NCBI GenBank assembly: GCA_023266795.1
Contig: JAHFPI010000016.1
Coordinates: 7,523 to 18,186 of the forward strand
Reading direction: 5' to 3'
Origin: Rhodospirillales bacterium
Lineage (GTDB): Bacteria > Pseudomonadota > Alphaproteobacteria > Micavibrionales > UBA2020
DNA: 10,664 bases
Shown in pieces: positions 1 to 8,222 of this stretch (within the stretch, counting starts at the first letter, position 1; each line of letters begins with the position of its first letter). The position numbers and the translations under genes were made by a program. A model generated the notes under the pieces. That model worked only from the letters and a program-made list of their open reading frames with translations. It was not told the DNA's origin and searched no databases.

Positions 1-783
1 CGCACCAACAGCTACTTTGCCAATTCGGAGCTGGCGTCCTCCGGCCTGCCGACCGACCGCGAACTGGAAATCCTGCAAAAATTCAAGGGCCAGATTCCCG
101 ATGAAGTTTTCAGCAAGGAATTCATCCTGCCGAAAACCTCCGGCAGCGGTCAGGATAGGCGCAAGAACCTGATGGCGGCTAAACAGCTGCTGGGCGCGGC
201 AGGCTGGCAGGTCGGGAAATCGGGCTTTCTTGAAAAAAATGGCCAGCCGTTCAAGTTTGAAATCCTCATCGAAAGCCAGATGTTCGAGCGCTGGGTGAAT
301 CCGATGATCGCCAATCTCAAGCAGCTGGGGATTCAGGCGAATTTACGTGTTGTCGACGTATCGCAGTACCAGCAGCGCATGGATGATTTCGATTTCGACA
401 TGACGGTGGCCAATTTCGGCGAGTCCCTGTCCCCCGGCAACGAGCAGCGCGATTTCTGGAGCAGCGCGAAAGCTGGCGTCAAGGGCAGCCGCAACCTGAT
501 CGGCATTAAAAATCCGGTCGTGGACCAGCTGATCGACATGATTATCGCCGCGCCGGACCGTGCCGAGCTGATCACCCGCAGCCGCGCGCTCGACCGCGTG
601 CTGCTGTGGAATTATTATGTGATTCCGCAGTGGTACCTCGACTATTTCCGCGTCGCCTACTGGGATAAATTCGGCCAGCCGGCGGTTTCCCCGAAATACG
701 GCCTCGGCGTTGTCGATACCTGGTGGCAGGATGCGGAAAAGGCTGCTAAAATTGCTCCGAAGGTAAAACCGGAAGCAAAGTAA
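1..783 (+). CDS. yejA: YejA-type oligopeptide ABC transporter substrate-binding protein (5' end outside window)
   Basis: The frame is open from the first base, so 260 C-terminal residues are visible and the N-terminus with the expected signal peptide is missing. It belongs to the extracellular solute-binding protein family 5 (peptide/nickel type), Yej branch. The Yej call rests on the opening stretch RTNSYFANSELASSGLP, the downstream GSGQDRRKNL segment followed by an AAKQLLGAAGW motif, the WYLDYFRVAYWDKF segment near the end, and above all the adjacent yejB-yejE-yejF genes. The protein should sit in the periplasm, bind oligopeptides and deliver them to the YejB/YejE channel; in enterobacteria this system also takes up microcin C-type peptides (family knowledge). 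The C-terminus is lysine- and alanine-rich. The stop lies 8 nt before yejB, consistent with one transcript. A different family-5 binding protein is possible in principle but unlikely in this context. Confidence 0.93.
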   Translation, partial: RTNSYFANSELASSGLPTDRELEILQKFKGQIPDEVFSKEFILPKTSGSGQDRRKNLMAAKQLLGAAGWQVGKSGFLEKNGQPFKFEILIESQMFERWVNPMIANLKQLGIQANLRVVDVSQYQQRMDDFDFDMTVANFGESLSPGNEQRDFWSSAKAGVKGSRNLIGIKNPVVDQLIDMIIAAPDRAELITRSRALDRVLLWNYYVIPQWYLDYFRVAYWDKFGQPAVSPKYGLGVVDTWWQDAEKAAKIAPKVKPEAK

Positions 784-791
784 CAAGGTCT

Positions 792-1910
792 ATGGCCGCT
801 TATATTTTCCGACGCATGTTCCTGATGATTCCGACGCTGTTCGGGATCATCCTCCTTAACTTCATGATCGTGCAGGTCGCGCCCGGCGGGCCGGTGGAGC
901 AGATGATCGCCAAATTGCAGGGCATGAACACCTCCGCCACCCAGCGGTTCAGCGGCAGCGGACAGGATGCCGGCGCGGCGACGCAGCTGATGCAGCAGCA
1001 GCTCAACAGCTCGAGCGGCGCCAGCAGATACCGTGGCGCGCAGGGGCTCGATCCGGAGTTTATCAAATCGCTCGAAAAGCAATTCGGCTTCGACAAACCC
1101 ATCGGCGAGCGCTTTGTCATGATGCTCAAAAATTACCTGATGTTCGATTTCGGCGAGAGCTACTTCCAGAACCGGAAGGTCATCGACCTTGTGCTGGACA
1201 AGATGCCGGTGTCCGTCTCGCTCGGCCTGTGGACGACTCTGCTGGTCTATTTCATTTCCATTCCGCTCGGTATCAAAAAGGCCGTTAAGGATGGCACGAA
1301 GTTCGATATCTGGACAAGCGGCATGGTGATCGTCGGCCATTCCATTCCGGGGTTTCTGTTTGCCATCTTCCTGATCGTGCTATTCGCCGGAGGAAAGTAT
1401 CTCGATATTTTCCCGCTGCGCGGGCTCGTTTCCGACAACTGGCACGATATGGACTGGCCGCACCGTATTGTCGATTATTTCTGGCACATTACGCTGCCTG
1501 TGGCCGCGATGGTGATTAGCGGCTTTGCGGGGCTGACCATCCTGACGAAAAATTCGTTCCTCGAAGAAATCAACAAGCAGTATGTCCTGACTGCGCGCGC
1601 CAAGGGGCTCACATCCAGCCGCATCCTTTACGGCCATGTGTTCCGGAACGCGATGCTGATTGTAATTGCCGGCTTTCCAGCGGCACTGATGGGGATATTC
1701 CTTACCGGCTCTGTGCTGATCGAAACGATTTTTTCGCTGGACGGGCTGGGGCTGCTCGGCTTCGAATCGGCGCTGAACCGCGACTATCCGGTGATGTTTG
1801 GCACCCTCTATGTTTTTACCCTGCTGGGCTTTCTGATTAAACTTATCAGCGACCTGACCATGACATGGGTTGATCCGCGCATTGATTTCAGCTCGCAGGG
1901 GGAGAGATGA
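792..1910 (+). CDS. yejB: YejB-type peptide ABC transporter permease
   Basis: This 372-residue inner-membrane permease forms half of the translocation channel for peptides delivered by YejA. It has the OppB/DppB layout. A first membrane helix lies at about residues 10-29 and ends in the VQVAPGGPVEQ motif. A polar Ser/Gln/Gly-rich periplasmic stretch follows (about 45-85), then about five more helices (roughly 143-160, 178-200, 235-253, 285-309 and 335-357). The cytoplasmic EAA coupling loop that docks on the ATPase is visible around residues 258-273, with YVLTARAKGL. The ending VDPRIDF is typical of YejB. Length agrees with the enterobacterial protein (about 364 residues), and the polar stretch has a counterpart there, so it is not an insertion. 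The start ATG follows the yejA stop by 8 nt with an AAGG placed only 3 nt upstream. The stop overlaps the yejE start as ATGA, implying translational coupling. Confidence 0.96.
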   Translation: MAAYIFRRMFLMIPTLFGIILLNFMIVQVAPGGPVEQMIAKLQGMNTSATQRFSGSGQDAGAATQLMQQQLNSSSGASRYRGAQGLDPEFIKSLEKQFGFDKPIGERFVMMLKNYLMFDFGESYFQNRKVIDLVLDKMPVSVSLGLWTTLLVYFISIPLGIKKAVKDGTKFDIWTSGMVIVGHSIPGFLFAIFLIVLFAGGKYLDIFPLRGLVSDNWHDMDWPHRIVDYFWHITLPVAAMVISGFAGLTILTKNSFLEEINKQYVLTARAKGLTSSRILYGHVFRNAMLIVIAGFPAALMGIFLTGSVLIETIFSLDGLGLLGFESALNRDYPVMFGTLYVFTLLGFLIKLISDLTMTWVDPRIDFSSQGER

Positions 1911-2938
1911 TAAAACTTTCCCCCATCGCCGAACGCCGTATATCGCAGTTTAAGCGCAACCGTGGCGGTTACTGGTCGCTGTGGATTTTCGTCGCGCTTT
2001 TCCTTTTCAGTTCCGGCGCCGAGCTGATTGCCAACGACAAGCCGATTGTCGTGCGTTATCAGGGAAATTTTTATTTCCCGATCGTGAAATCATACCCTGA
2101 AACGGCGTTCGGCGGCGAGTTCGAGACGCAGGCGGATTACCGCGACCCCGTGGTGGCAAAACTTATCGAAGACAAAGGCTGGATGCTCTGGCCGCCAGTG
2201 CATTATTCCTACCAGACGATCAATTATAACCTGAATATCCCCGCGCCGTCGCCGCCCTCGGCGGAGAATCTGCTGGGCACCGACGATCAGGGGCGGGATG
2301 TTTTTGCGCGGCTGATCTACGGCTTCCGCATCTCTATCTTGTTCGGGCTGACGCTGACCATTCTGGGCAGCCTCGGCGGCGTGCTTGTCGGCGCGATGGA
2401 GGGGTATTTCGGCGGGCTGTTCGACCTGCTGTCGCAGCGGTTCATCGAGATCTGGTCGGGGATGCCGGTGTTTTTCCTGCTCATCATCATGTCGAGCGTA
2501 ATTACGCCGGGATTTTTCACGCTCCTGCTGCTGATGCTGCTGTTTTCGTGGATGACGCTGGTCGATGTGGTGCGGGCGGAATTTCTCAAGGCGCGCAATC
2601 TCGATTATATCCGCGCCGCTAAGGCGCTGGGGGTTTCGACGCCGGTCATCATGTTCAAGCACGCCCTGCCCAATGCGATGGTGGCGACTCTGAGCATGAT
2701 GCCGTTTGTTCTGACGGGGTCGATCACGACGCTGACGGGGCTGGATTTCCTCGGCTTTGGTCTGCCACCAGGTTCGCCCTCGCTCGGCGAGCTGTTGTCG
2801 CAGGGGAAAAACAACCTGCAGGCGCCGTGGCTGGGGATTACCGCCTTCCTGTCGCTGGCGATCATGCTGAGCCTGCTGACCTTTATCGGCGAGGCGGTGC
2901 GTGACGCTTTCGACCCACGAAAAATTTTTAGGGGATAG
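1907..2938 (+). CDS. yejE: YejE-type peptide ABC transporter permease
   Basis: This 343-residue permease is the second channel subunit and is of the OppC/DppC type. The cytoplasmic N-terminus (SPIAERRISQFKRNRGGYWS) leads into a first helix at about residues 22-41. A long periplasmic segment follows, with tyrosine- and tryptophan-rich stretches (about 42-120). The conserved NLLGTDDQGRDVFARLIYGF motif (121-140) opens the binding-protein-dependent permease domain. The EAA loop appears as LDYIRAAKALGVS (232-244), and the C-terminus holds further helices and the ending RDAFDPRKIF. The start is coupled to the yejB stop by an ATGA overlap and is preceded by a purine-rich AGGGGGAG (about 1897-1904). 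The long segment between helix 1 and the permease domain is usual for YejE and sets it apart from the shorter OppC. Confidence 0.96.
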   Translation: MIKLSPIAERRISQFKRNRGGYWSLWIFVALFLFSSGAELIANDKPIVVRYQGNFYFPIVKSYPETAFGGEFETQADYRDPVVAKLIEDKGWMLWPPVHYSYQTINYNLNIPAPSPPSAENLLGTDDQGRDVFARLIYGFRISILFGLTLTILGSLGGVLVGAMEGYFGGLFDLLSQRFIEIWSGMPVFFLLIIMSSVITPGFFTLLLLMLLFSWMTLVDVVRAEFLKARNLDYIRAAKALGVSTPVIMFKHALPNAMVATLSMMPFVLTGSITTLTGLDFLGFGLPPGSPSLGELLSQGKNNLQAPWLGITAFLSLAIMLSLLTFIGEAVRDAFDPRKIFRG

Positions 2939-2941
2939 AAC

Positions 2942-4549
2942 ATGGCTTTGCTGGAAATCAAGAACCTCTCGGCGGACTTCAGGAACGGTGCGCAGGTCAC
3001 CCATGCGGTCAAAAACGTTTCTTTTTCCATTGAAAAAGGCGAAATACTGGCGGTCGTTGGCGAATCCGGTTCCGGCAAGTCGGTGACGGCGTTGTCCATT
3101 CTGCAACTGTTGCCGTATCCGGTCGCGCAGCATCCTTCCGGTTCGATAAAATTCAAGGGCGAGGAGCTGATGGGCGCGCCGGACGTTGTGCTGCGCGGGA
3201 TTCGCGGCAACAAGGTGGCGATGATCTTTCAGGAGCCGATGACCTCGCTCAATCCGCTGCATTCCATTGAAAAACAGATCGCCGAAGTGCTGTTCATCCA
3301 CAAGCGCATGGCTCCGGAGGCGGCGCGGGCGCGGGTTGTCGAGCTGCTGAAACTGGTGGGGCTGGAGAAACTGACGGAGCGTCTCAATGCCTATCCGCAC
3401 GAGCTTTCCGGCGGGCAGCGGCAGCGGGTGATGATCGCCATGGCGCTGGCCAACGAGCCGGACCTGCTGATTGCCGACGAGCCGACAACGGCGGTGGACG
3501 TGACGGTGCAGGCGCAACTGCTGAAACTCCTCAAGGAGCTGCAGAAAAAAACCGGTATGGCGATCATGCTAATTACCCACGACCTGAGCATCGTCCGCAA
3601 AATGGCCGACCGTGTGGCGGTGATGTATCAGGGGGAACTGGTGGAGTACGACAAGACCGAAAAGATTTTCACCGCGCCGTCCCATGCCTATACGCAGATG
3701 CTGCTGGCCGCCCAGCCGAAGGGCGTGCCGCAGCCGTTTGATACCGCCGTTCCGGCTATTTTCCATGCGGAGCAGTTGAAGGTTTATTTCCCGATCAAAG
3801 CCGGTATTTTCCGTCGCGTCGTCGATTATGTGCGGGCGGTAGACGGAATCGACATCGATATCCGCCCCGGCCAGACCGTCGGCGTGGTGGGCGAATCCGG
3901 CTCGGGGAAAACGACGCTGGGACTGGCGCTGCTGCGGCTTATCCAGAGCACCGGCGCCATCCGTTTCAACGGCCGGCTGATTGACGGGCTGGCGGCGAAT
4001 GACATCCGCCCGCTGCGGAAAGAGATGCAGATCGTGTTTCAGGACCCTTACGGCTCGCTGTCGCCGCGCCTGTCGGTATCGCAGATTATCGAGGAGGGGC
4101 TGCTGGTGCATTTCCCGGACTTAAGCGTGGCTGAACGCGAAAAGCGGGTGATGGAGGTATTGCTGGAAGTGGGGCTTGACCCTGACACGCGCAACCGCTA
4201 TCCGCACGAATTTTCCGGCGGGCAGCGGCAGCGCATCGCTATCGCCCGCGCGATGGTGCTGAAGCCGAAATTCGTCATCCTCGACGAGCCGACCTCGGCG
4301 TTGGATATGTCGGTGCAGGCGCAGATTATCGATTTGCTGCGCAACCTGCAGCAGAAGCACAACCTCGCCTACATGTTCATCAGCCACGATCTGCGCGTGA
4401 TAAAAGCCATCTCCCATCAGGTGATTGTCATGAAAAACGGCAAAGTCGTCGAAAGCGGCCCGACCCAGCAGATATTCGAACACCCGCGCGAGGAATACAC
4501 CAAAACACTGATCGCGGCGGCGCTGAATATTGAAGTGGTGAACGGTTAG
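2942..4549 (+). CDS. yejF: YejF-type double-domain peptide ABC transporter ATPase
   Basis: This 535-residue cytoplasmic protein carries two complete ABC ATPase domains, the equivalents of DppD and DppF fused in one chain, and should power the YejB/YejE channel. Domain 1 has Walker A GESGSGKS (40-47), Q-loop in IFQEP, signature LSGGQRQR (155-162), Walker B LLIADEPT (175-182) and H-loop His213. Domain 2 has Walker A GESGSGKTT (317-325), signature FSGGQRQR (424-431), Walker B FVILDEPT (444-451) and H-loop His482. All catalytic motifs look intact in both halves, so both sites should be competent. The oligopeptide-transporter C-terminal extension is present after domain 1 (about 235-275). The start lies 3 nt after the yejE stop; its Shine-Dalgarno AGGGGA (2930-2935) overlaps the yejE end. 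The stop codon overlaps the stop of the convergent oxidoreductase gene. Confidence 0.97.
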   Translation: MALLEIKNLSADFRNGAQVTHAVKNVSFSIEKGEILAVVGESGSGKSVTALSILQLLPYPVAQHPSGSIKFKGEELMGAPDVVLRGIRGNKVAMIFQEPMTSLNPLHSIEKQIAEVLFIHKRMAPEAARARVVELLKLVGLEKLTERLNAYPHELSGGQRQRVMIAMALANEPDLLIADEPTTAVDVTVQAQLLKLLKELQKKTGMAIMLITHDLSIVRKMADRVAVMYQGELVEYDKTEKIFTAPSHAYTQMLLAAQPKGVPQPFDTAVPAIFHAEQLKVYFPIKAGIFRRVVDYVRAVDGIDIDIRPGQTVGVVGESGSGKTTLGLALLRLIQSTGAIRFNGRLIDGLAANDIRPLRKEMQIVFQDPYGSLSPRLSVSQIIEEGLLVHFPDLSVAEREKRVMEVLLEVGLDPDTRNRYPHEFSGGQRQRIAIARAMVLKPKFVILDEPTSALDMSVQAQIIDLLRNLQQKHNLAYMFISHDLRVIKAISHQVIVMKNGKVVESGPTQQIFEHPREEYTKTLIAAALNIEVVNG

Positions 4550-7500
4550 GCGGCTTTTTTCTGTTCCACGGGAGCAGCGGCCATCTTTGCCAGCAATTCC
4601 GCCTCTTTCTTTTTCGCATCCTGTAGATGCTTTTCCTTCACATGGCCGTAGCCGCGGATGTGTTCGGGGATGGAGGCGATTTCGATGGCGGTGGCGTAAT
4701 TCGCGGCGGTGAGGGCGGGCAATAGGCTTTCAATGGTCTTTTTGTAATCGACGATCAACTGGCGTTCCAGGCGGCGCTCGGCGCTGTAGCCGAAAATATC
4801 CAGCGGGGTGCCGCGCAGGACTTTCAGCGGGGCAAGGACGCGGAATACATTGAGCACCCACGGGCCAAATTCCGTTTTCTTCAGGTGGCCGGTGACGGGG
4901 TCGCGTTTAGCGATCAGCGGCGGAGCGAGATTGAATTTTATTTTAATGTCGCCGTCGAACGTATGTTTGAGCTGCGCCAGAAACTGGCCGTCGGTATAAA
5001 GCCGCGCCACTTCGTATTCGTCCTTATAGGCCATCAGCTTGTAGTAGTATCTGGCGACGGCCTCGGTGAGCTTGCCGGATTTTCCGTTCAGCTTTTCGTC
5101 GGCGGCGCGGACGGTATCCACCAGCGCCTTGTATTTTCCGGCATAGGCGGCGCTTTGGTAGTGCGTCAGCGAGAAGATGCGCCGTTCGACGGCCTCTTCG
5201 GGCGTTTTTGAAATCTCGCGGTGCTGTTCGGAGCTGTCCGTATATTGCGGCGGCGCAGCGAGTTCCTGCACTTTAGCGAGGTCGAAGGCGGCGCGGCGGC
5301 CCCAGAGGAAGGCCTGCTGATTCATTTTGACGCTGGCGCCGTTGAGTTCGATAGCGCAGAGGATGGCCTCATGGCCGACGGGAATCATGCCTTTCTGGCA
5401 GGCATAGCCGAGCATGAACATGTTGGTGGCAATCGAATCACCGGTGAGCGCCGTTGCTATCTGCGTTGCGTTCAGCGTGGAAAGGTTGTCTTCGCCGCAG
5501 AGCTTGCCGATGGTGCCGACAATCTGGTCGGAAGGGATTTTCCATTCCGTATTCTTGGTGAATTCGCCGGTTTGTGCCTTATGCGTGTTGAGGATGACTT
5601 TTGTCTCGCCGCTGCGGATTTTGGACAGGGTGTCGCCGTCGGCGGTGACCAGCATGTCGCAGCCGAGGATGGTCGTGGCGCTGCCGATGCTGAGGCGGAC
5701 GGTGTGGATGTCTGCGGGCGTTTTGGCGATGCGGATATGGCTGGTGACGGCGCCGCCCTTCTGGGCGAGGCCTGTCTGGTCCATCGTCGTCGCCCCTTTA
5801 TCTTCAAGGTGCGCGGCCATGGCGAGGATGGCGCCGATGGTGACGACGCCCGTGCCGCCGATGCCGGTGACAAGAATGGCCTCCGGTTTATCGAGGTCGC
5901 TTAAAACGGGTTCCGGCATGGATTTAAAGAAGTCTTCAGTATCGTCGCCGGTTTTGGCGGCCTCGGGCTTTTTCTGCTTGCCGCCGAGGACGGTGACAAA
6001 GCTCGGGCAGAACCCTTTAACGCACGAATAATCCTTGTTGCAGCTCGACTGGTCGATCTGCCGCTTGCGGCCAAATTCCGTTTCGACCGGCGCGATGGAC
6101 AGGCAGCTTGATTTAACGCCGCAGTCGCCGCAGCCTTCGCAGACACGTTCGTTGATCATGATGCGTTTGGGCGGATCGATCATCAGGCCGCGCTTGCGGC
6201 GGCGGCGTTTTTCGGCGGCGCAGGTCTGGTCGTAGATGAGAATGGTGACGCCGGGGACTTCACGCAGGGCGCGCTGTACCTGATCGAGGTCGTCGCGGTG
6301 GCGGATGTCGGTGGCGGTCGGGAAATTCGCGGTTTTGCCGTATTTCCACGGCTCGTCGGAGACAATTACGATCTTTTTCGCCCCTTCGGCGAAAACCTGC
6401 TGCGCGATCATTTCGACACTCAGCGGCCCGTCCACAGGCTGCCCGCCGGTCATGGCGACGGCGTCGTTATAGAGGATTTTATAGGTAATATTGACTTTCG
6501 CGGCGATGGCGGCGCGGATGGCCAGCAGGCCGGAGTGGAAATAGGTGCCGTCGCCAAGATTGGCGAAAACATGCTTTTCGGAGGTGAACGGCGCCTGCCC
6601 GATCCATGGCGTGCCTTCGCCGCCCATCTGGGTGAACATGACGGTTTTTCGGTCCATCCACATCGCCATGTAGTGGCAGCCGATGCCGGCGAGGGCGCGG
6701 CTGCCTTCCGGCACGACGGTGGAAGTGTTGTGCGTGCAGCCGGAGCAATACCAGGGCATGCGCACAACGGGCGACGGTTTGCCCTTGAGGTCGAAATTAT
6801 TGTGGATGACGGCCATGCGCTCTTCGAAGGAGCTCGTGTCTGTCAGGGCTTTGAGACGCTTGACGAGGACATCGGCGATCTGGGAGGGAGACAGTTCAAG
6901 GCTTTCCGGCAGCAGCGGTGCGCCCCGCTCGTCGGTTTTGCCGATAACGCGCGGGCGGCGGGCGGCGTCCATATTGAACAGGATGCGCTTGATCTGGTCT
7001 TCGATAATCCCGCGCTTTTCCTCGACAACCAGAATTTCATCGACCTGCTCCGCCAGTTTGCGGATGCCATGATCTTCCAGCGGCCAGACAAGGGCGACTT
7101 TATAAACGGCGATGCCCAGCTCTTCGGCGCGGCGTTGCGTGATGCCGAGATCTTCCAGCGCCTGCATCGTATCCATGAAGCCTTTGCCGGTGGCGACAAT
7201 GCCGAGGCGTTTTTTCGCGGGATTAATGATGTATTTGTCGAGGCCATTGGCGCGGGCATAGGCCTGTGCTGCCGGAAGTTTAAAGTTGATCAGCCGGTCT
7301 TCCTGCGCGATGGGCGGGTCATACCAGCGGATATTGAGGCCTTCCGGAGGCATGTTGAAATCCGTGGGCGTTTTAAACTGCAGGGCGAACGGGTCGGAAA
7401 ACACCGAGGCCGAGCTGTCGGCAAAATCGCTGATGATCTTGAATGCCGTCCAGCAGCCGGAATAACGTGACATGGCGATGCCGTGCAGGCCGAGCTCCAG

Positions 7501-8049
7501 CGCGTCTTCGATGCCTGACGGATGCAGGACGGGAATCATGCAGTGCATGAAGGCCTGCTCCGACTGGTGCGGCAGGGTGGAGGATTTGCAGGCGTGGTCG
7601 TCGCCGGCGAGGGCGAGGACGCCGCCGTATTTGGAGGTGCCTGCGGCATTGGCATGTTTCAGGACGTCGGTCGAGCGGTCCACGCCGGGGCCTTTGCCAT
7701 ACCACATGCCGACGATGCCGTCGTACTGGGCGCCGGGGCCGAGGTTCAACTGCTGGCTGCCCCAGACGGACGTTGCCCCCAGATCTTCGTTCACGCCGGG
7801 GACGAATTTGATATTGTATTCATCCAGATGCTTTTGGGCTGATTTTAAAGCCATATCCAGCCCGCCCAGCGGCGAGCCGCGATAGCCGGAAATAAAGGTC
7901 GCTGTCCGGAGGTTACGGGCGGTATCCAGCTGCCACTGCATCATCGGCAGGCGCACCAGTGCCTGCAGACCGTTCAGATAGATACGGCCCGATTTCTCGG
8001 TGTACTTGTCGTCCAGTGTTACGGTGCGGCGCATATCAAATGGGACCAT
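4546..8049 (-). CDS. Fused indolepyruvate (2-oxoacid):ferredoxin oxidoreductase
   Basis: This 1,167-residue single-chain enzyme of the 2-oxoacid:ferredoxin oxidoreductase superfamily most resembles the fused proteobacterial indolepyruvate type. The expected reaction is arylpyruvate + CoA + oxidised ferredoxin to arylacetyl-CoA + CO2 + reduced ferredoxin, in the cytoplasm. The N-terminal part (about 20-400) resembles the pyruvate:ferredoxin oxidoreductase pyrimidine-binding region and contains SGYRGSPLGG. The thiamine-diphosphate domain (about 430-610) has CSGC (435-438), GIGCHYM (455-461) and GDG at 499-501, followed 26 residues later by Asn528, the classic TPP signature. A ferredoxin-like segment carries Cys637, 640, 643, 649, 670, 676 and 681 for iron-sulphur binding. 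A gamma-subunit-like domain starts at ILVTGIGGTGVV (725-736). The remaining ~250 residues form the C-terminal extension of fused family members. Two starts are possible, 8049 or 8034 (MRRTVTLDD); neither has a clear Shine-Dalgarno. Substrate specificity is inferred only from family; other arylpyruvates or branched 2-oxoacids are possible. Confidence 0.93.
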   Translation of the reverse strand: MVPFDMRRTVTLDDKYTEKSGRIYLNGLQALVRLPMMQWQLDTARNLRTATFISGYRGSPLGGLDMALKSAQKHLDEYNIKFVPGVNEDLGATSVWGSQQLNLGPGAQYDGIVGMWYGKGPGVDRSTDVLKHANAAGTSKYGGVLALAGDDHACKSSTLPHQSEQAFMHCMIPVLHPSGIEDALELGLHGIAMSRYSGCWTAFKIISDFADSSASVFSDPFALQFKTPTDFNMPPEGLNIRWYDPPIAQEDRLINFKLPAAQAYARANGLDKYIINPAKKRLGIVATGKGFMDTMQALEDLGITQRRAEELGIAVYKVALVWPLEDHGIRKLAEQVDEILVVEEKRGIIEDQIKRILFNMDAARRPRVIGKTDERGAPLLPESLELSPSQIADVLVKRLKALTDTSSFEERMAVIHNNFDLKGKPSPVVRMPWYCSGCTHNTSTVVPEGSRALAGIGCHYMAMWMDRKTVMFTQMGGEGTPWIGQAPFTSEKHVFANLGDGTYFHSGLLAIRAAIAAKVNITYKILYNDAVAMTGGQPVDGPLSVEMIAQQVFAEGAKKIVIVSDEPWKYGKTANFPTATDIRHRDDLDQVQRALREVPGVTILIYDQTCAAEKRRRRKRGLMIDPPKRIMINERVCEGCGDCGVKSSCLSIAPVETEFGRKRQIDQSSCNKDYSCVKGFCPSFVTVLGGKQKKPEAAKTGDDTEDFFKSMPEPVLSDLDKPEAILVTGIGGTGVVTIGAILAMAAHLEDKGATTMDQTGLAQKGGAVTSHIRIAKTPADIHTVRLSIGSATTILGCDMLVTADGDTLSKIRSGETKVILNTHKAQTGEFTKNTEWKIPSDQIVGTIGKLCGEDNLSTLNATQIATALTGDSIATNMFMLGYACQKGMIPVGHEAILCAIELNGASVKMNQQAFLWGRRAAFDLAKVQELAAPPQYTDSSEQHREISKTPEEAVERRIFSLTHYQSAAYAGKYKALVDTVRAADEKLNGKSGKLTEAVARYYYKLMAYKDEYEVARLYTDGQFLAQLKHTFDGDIKIKFNLAPPLIAKRDPVTGHLKKTEFGPWVLNVFRVLAPLKVLRGTPLDIFGYSAERRLERQLIVDYKKTIESLLPALTAANYATAIEIASIPEHIRGYGHVKEKHLQDAKKKEAELLAKMAAAPVEQKKAA

Positions 8050-8070
8050 TTAGGTTTTAAAGCAGGGAAC

Positions 8071-8098
8071 AAAATAGCAGGGGGTGACCATAAGGCAA
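8071..8098 (-). promoter_or_regulatory. Tentative sigma70-like promoter for the fused oxidoreductase
   Basis: On the minus strand, TTGCCT (8098-8093) and TATTTT (8076-8071) are separated by 16 bp, each matching four of six consensus positions. Transcription would start near 8064, leaving a leader of about 15 nt with no Shine-Dalgarno before the ATG at 8049. This is a by-eye match in AT-rich DNA and could be chance. Confidence 0.22.
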
Positions 8099-8105
8099 CT
8101 AGTAA

Positions 8106-8167
8106 TAACACGGATTCTTTCCGGAGGGCTTCAAAAAAACCTTTCCTGTGCAGCCCGAGTCGTGTTA
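8106..8167 (+). repeat. Interrupted inverted repeat in the rpsU upstream region, possible leader hairpin
   Basis: TAACACG (8106-8112) and CGTGTTA (8161-8167) are perfect reverse complements. Inside them GGGCT and AGCCC form a second, nested 5-bp pair. If transcribed towards rpsU, the arms could form a long, asymmetric stem-loop about 40 nt upstream of the ribosome-binding site. No T-run follows, so it does not look like a terminator. Either an RNA fold in the 5' untranslated region or a spaced operator would fit; the stems are short and chance is not excluded. Confidence 0.35.
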
Positions 8168-8205
8168 CAACCACGAAGTTAACAATTTTACAGTTATGAA
8201 AACTA

Positions 8206-8218
8206 AGAAAGGGGTGAT
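8206..8218 (+). promoter_or_regulatory. Extended Shine-Dalgarno of rpsU
   Basis: AGAAAGGGGTGAT matches the complement of the usual bacterial 16S rRNA 3' end (AGAAAGGAGGTGAT) at 13 of 14 positions, with a single A missing from the middle. This is far longer than the 4-6 base motifs at the other genes in the window. The GGGG core ends 8 nt before the ATA at 8223, a normal spacing, and lies downstream of the in-frame ATG at 8196. It therefore decides the start in favour of 8223. Confidence 0.7.
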
Positions 8219-8222
8219 TACT

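Noticed and set aside
924..1046. Polar Ser/Gln/Gly-rich stretch in YejB as a possible insertion
   Set aside because: A similar polar stretch occurs at the same place in enterobacterial YejB and overall length is normal.
2090..3517. 475-codon open frame on the minus strand opposite yejE/yejF
   Set aside because: It lies antisense to two well-supported genes with intact motifs. Its translation is a low-complexity Arg/His/Gln-rich product typical of the shadow frame of GC-rich coding DNA.
6070..6150. Irregular cysteine spacing in the ferredoxin-like segment of the oxidoreductase as a sign of a lost cluster
   Set aside because: The CxxCxxC-x5-C plus C-x5-C-x4-C-P pattern agrees with what I recall of fused indolepyruvate oxidoreductases, so it looks family-typical rather than degenerate.
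6298..7470. 390-codon open frame on the plus strand inside the oxidoreductase gene
   Set aside because: It is antisense to the TPP enzyme domain, resembles no protein family, and is Gly/Asp/Ala-rich as expected from mirrored codon bias.
8148..8222. N-terminally extended bS21 from GTG at 8148
   Set aside because: The extra 25 residues do not resemble bS21, contain part of the inverted repeat and the extended Shine-Dalgarno, and no ribosome-binding site precedes the GTG.
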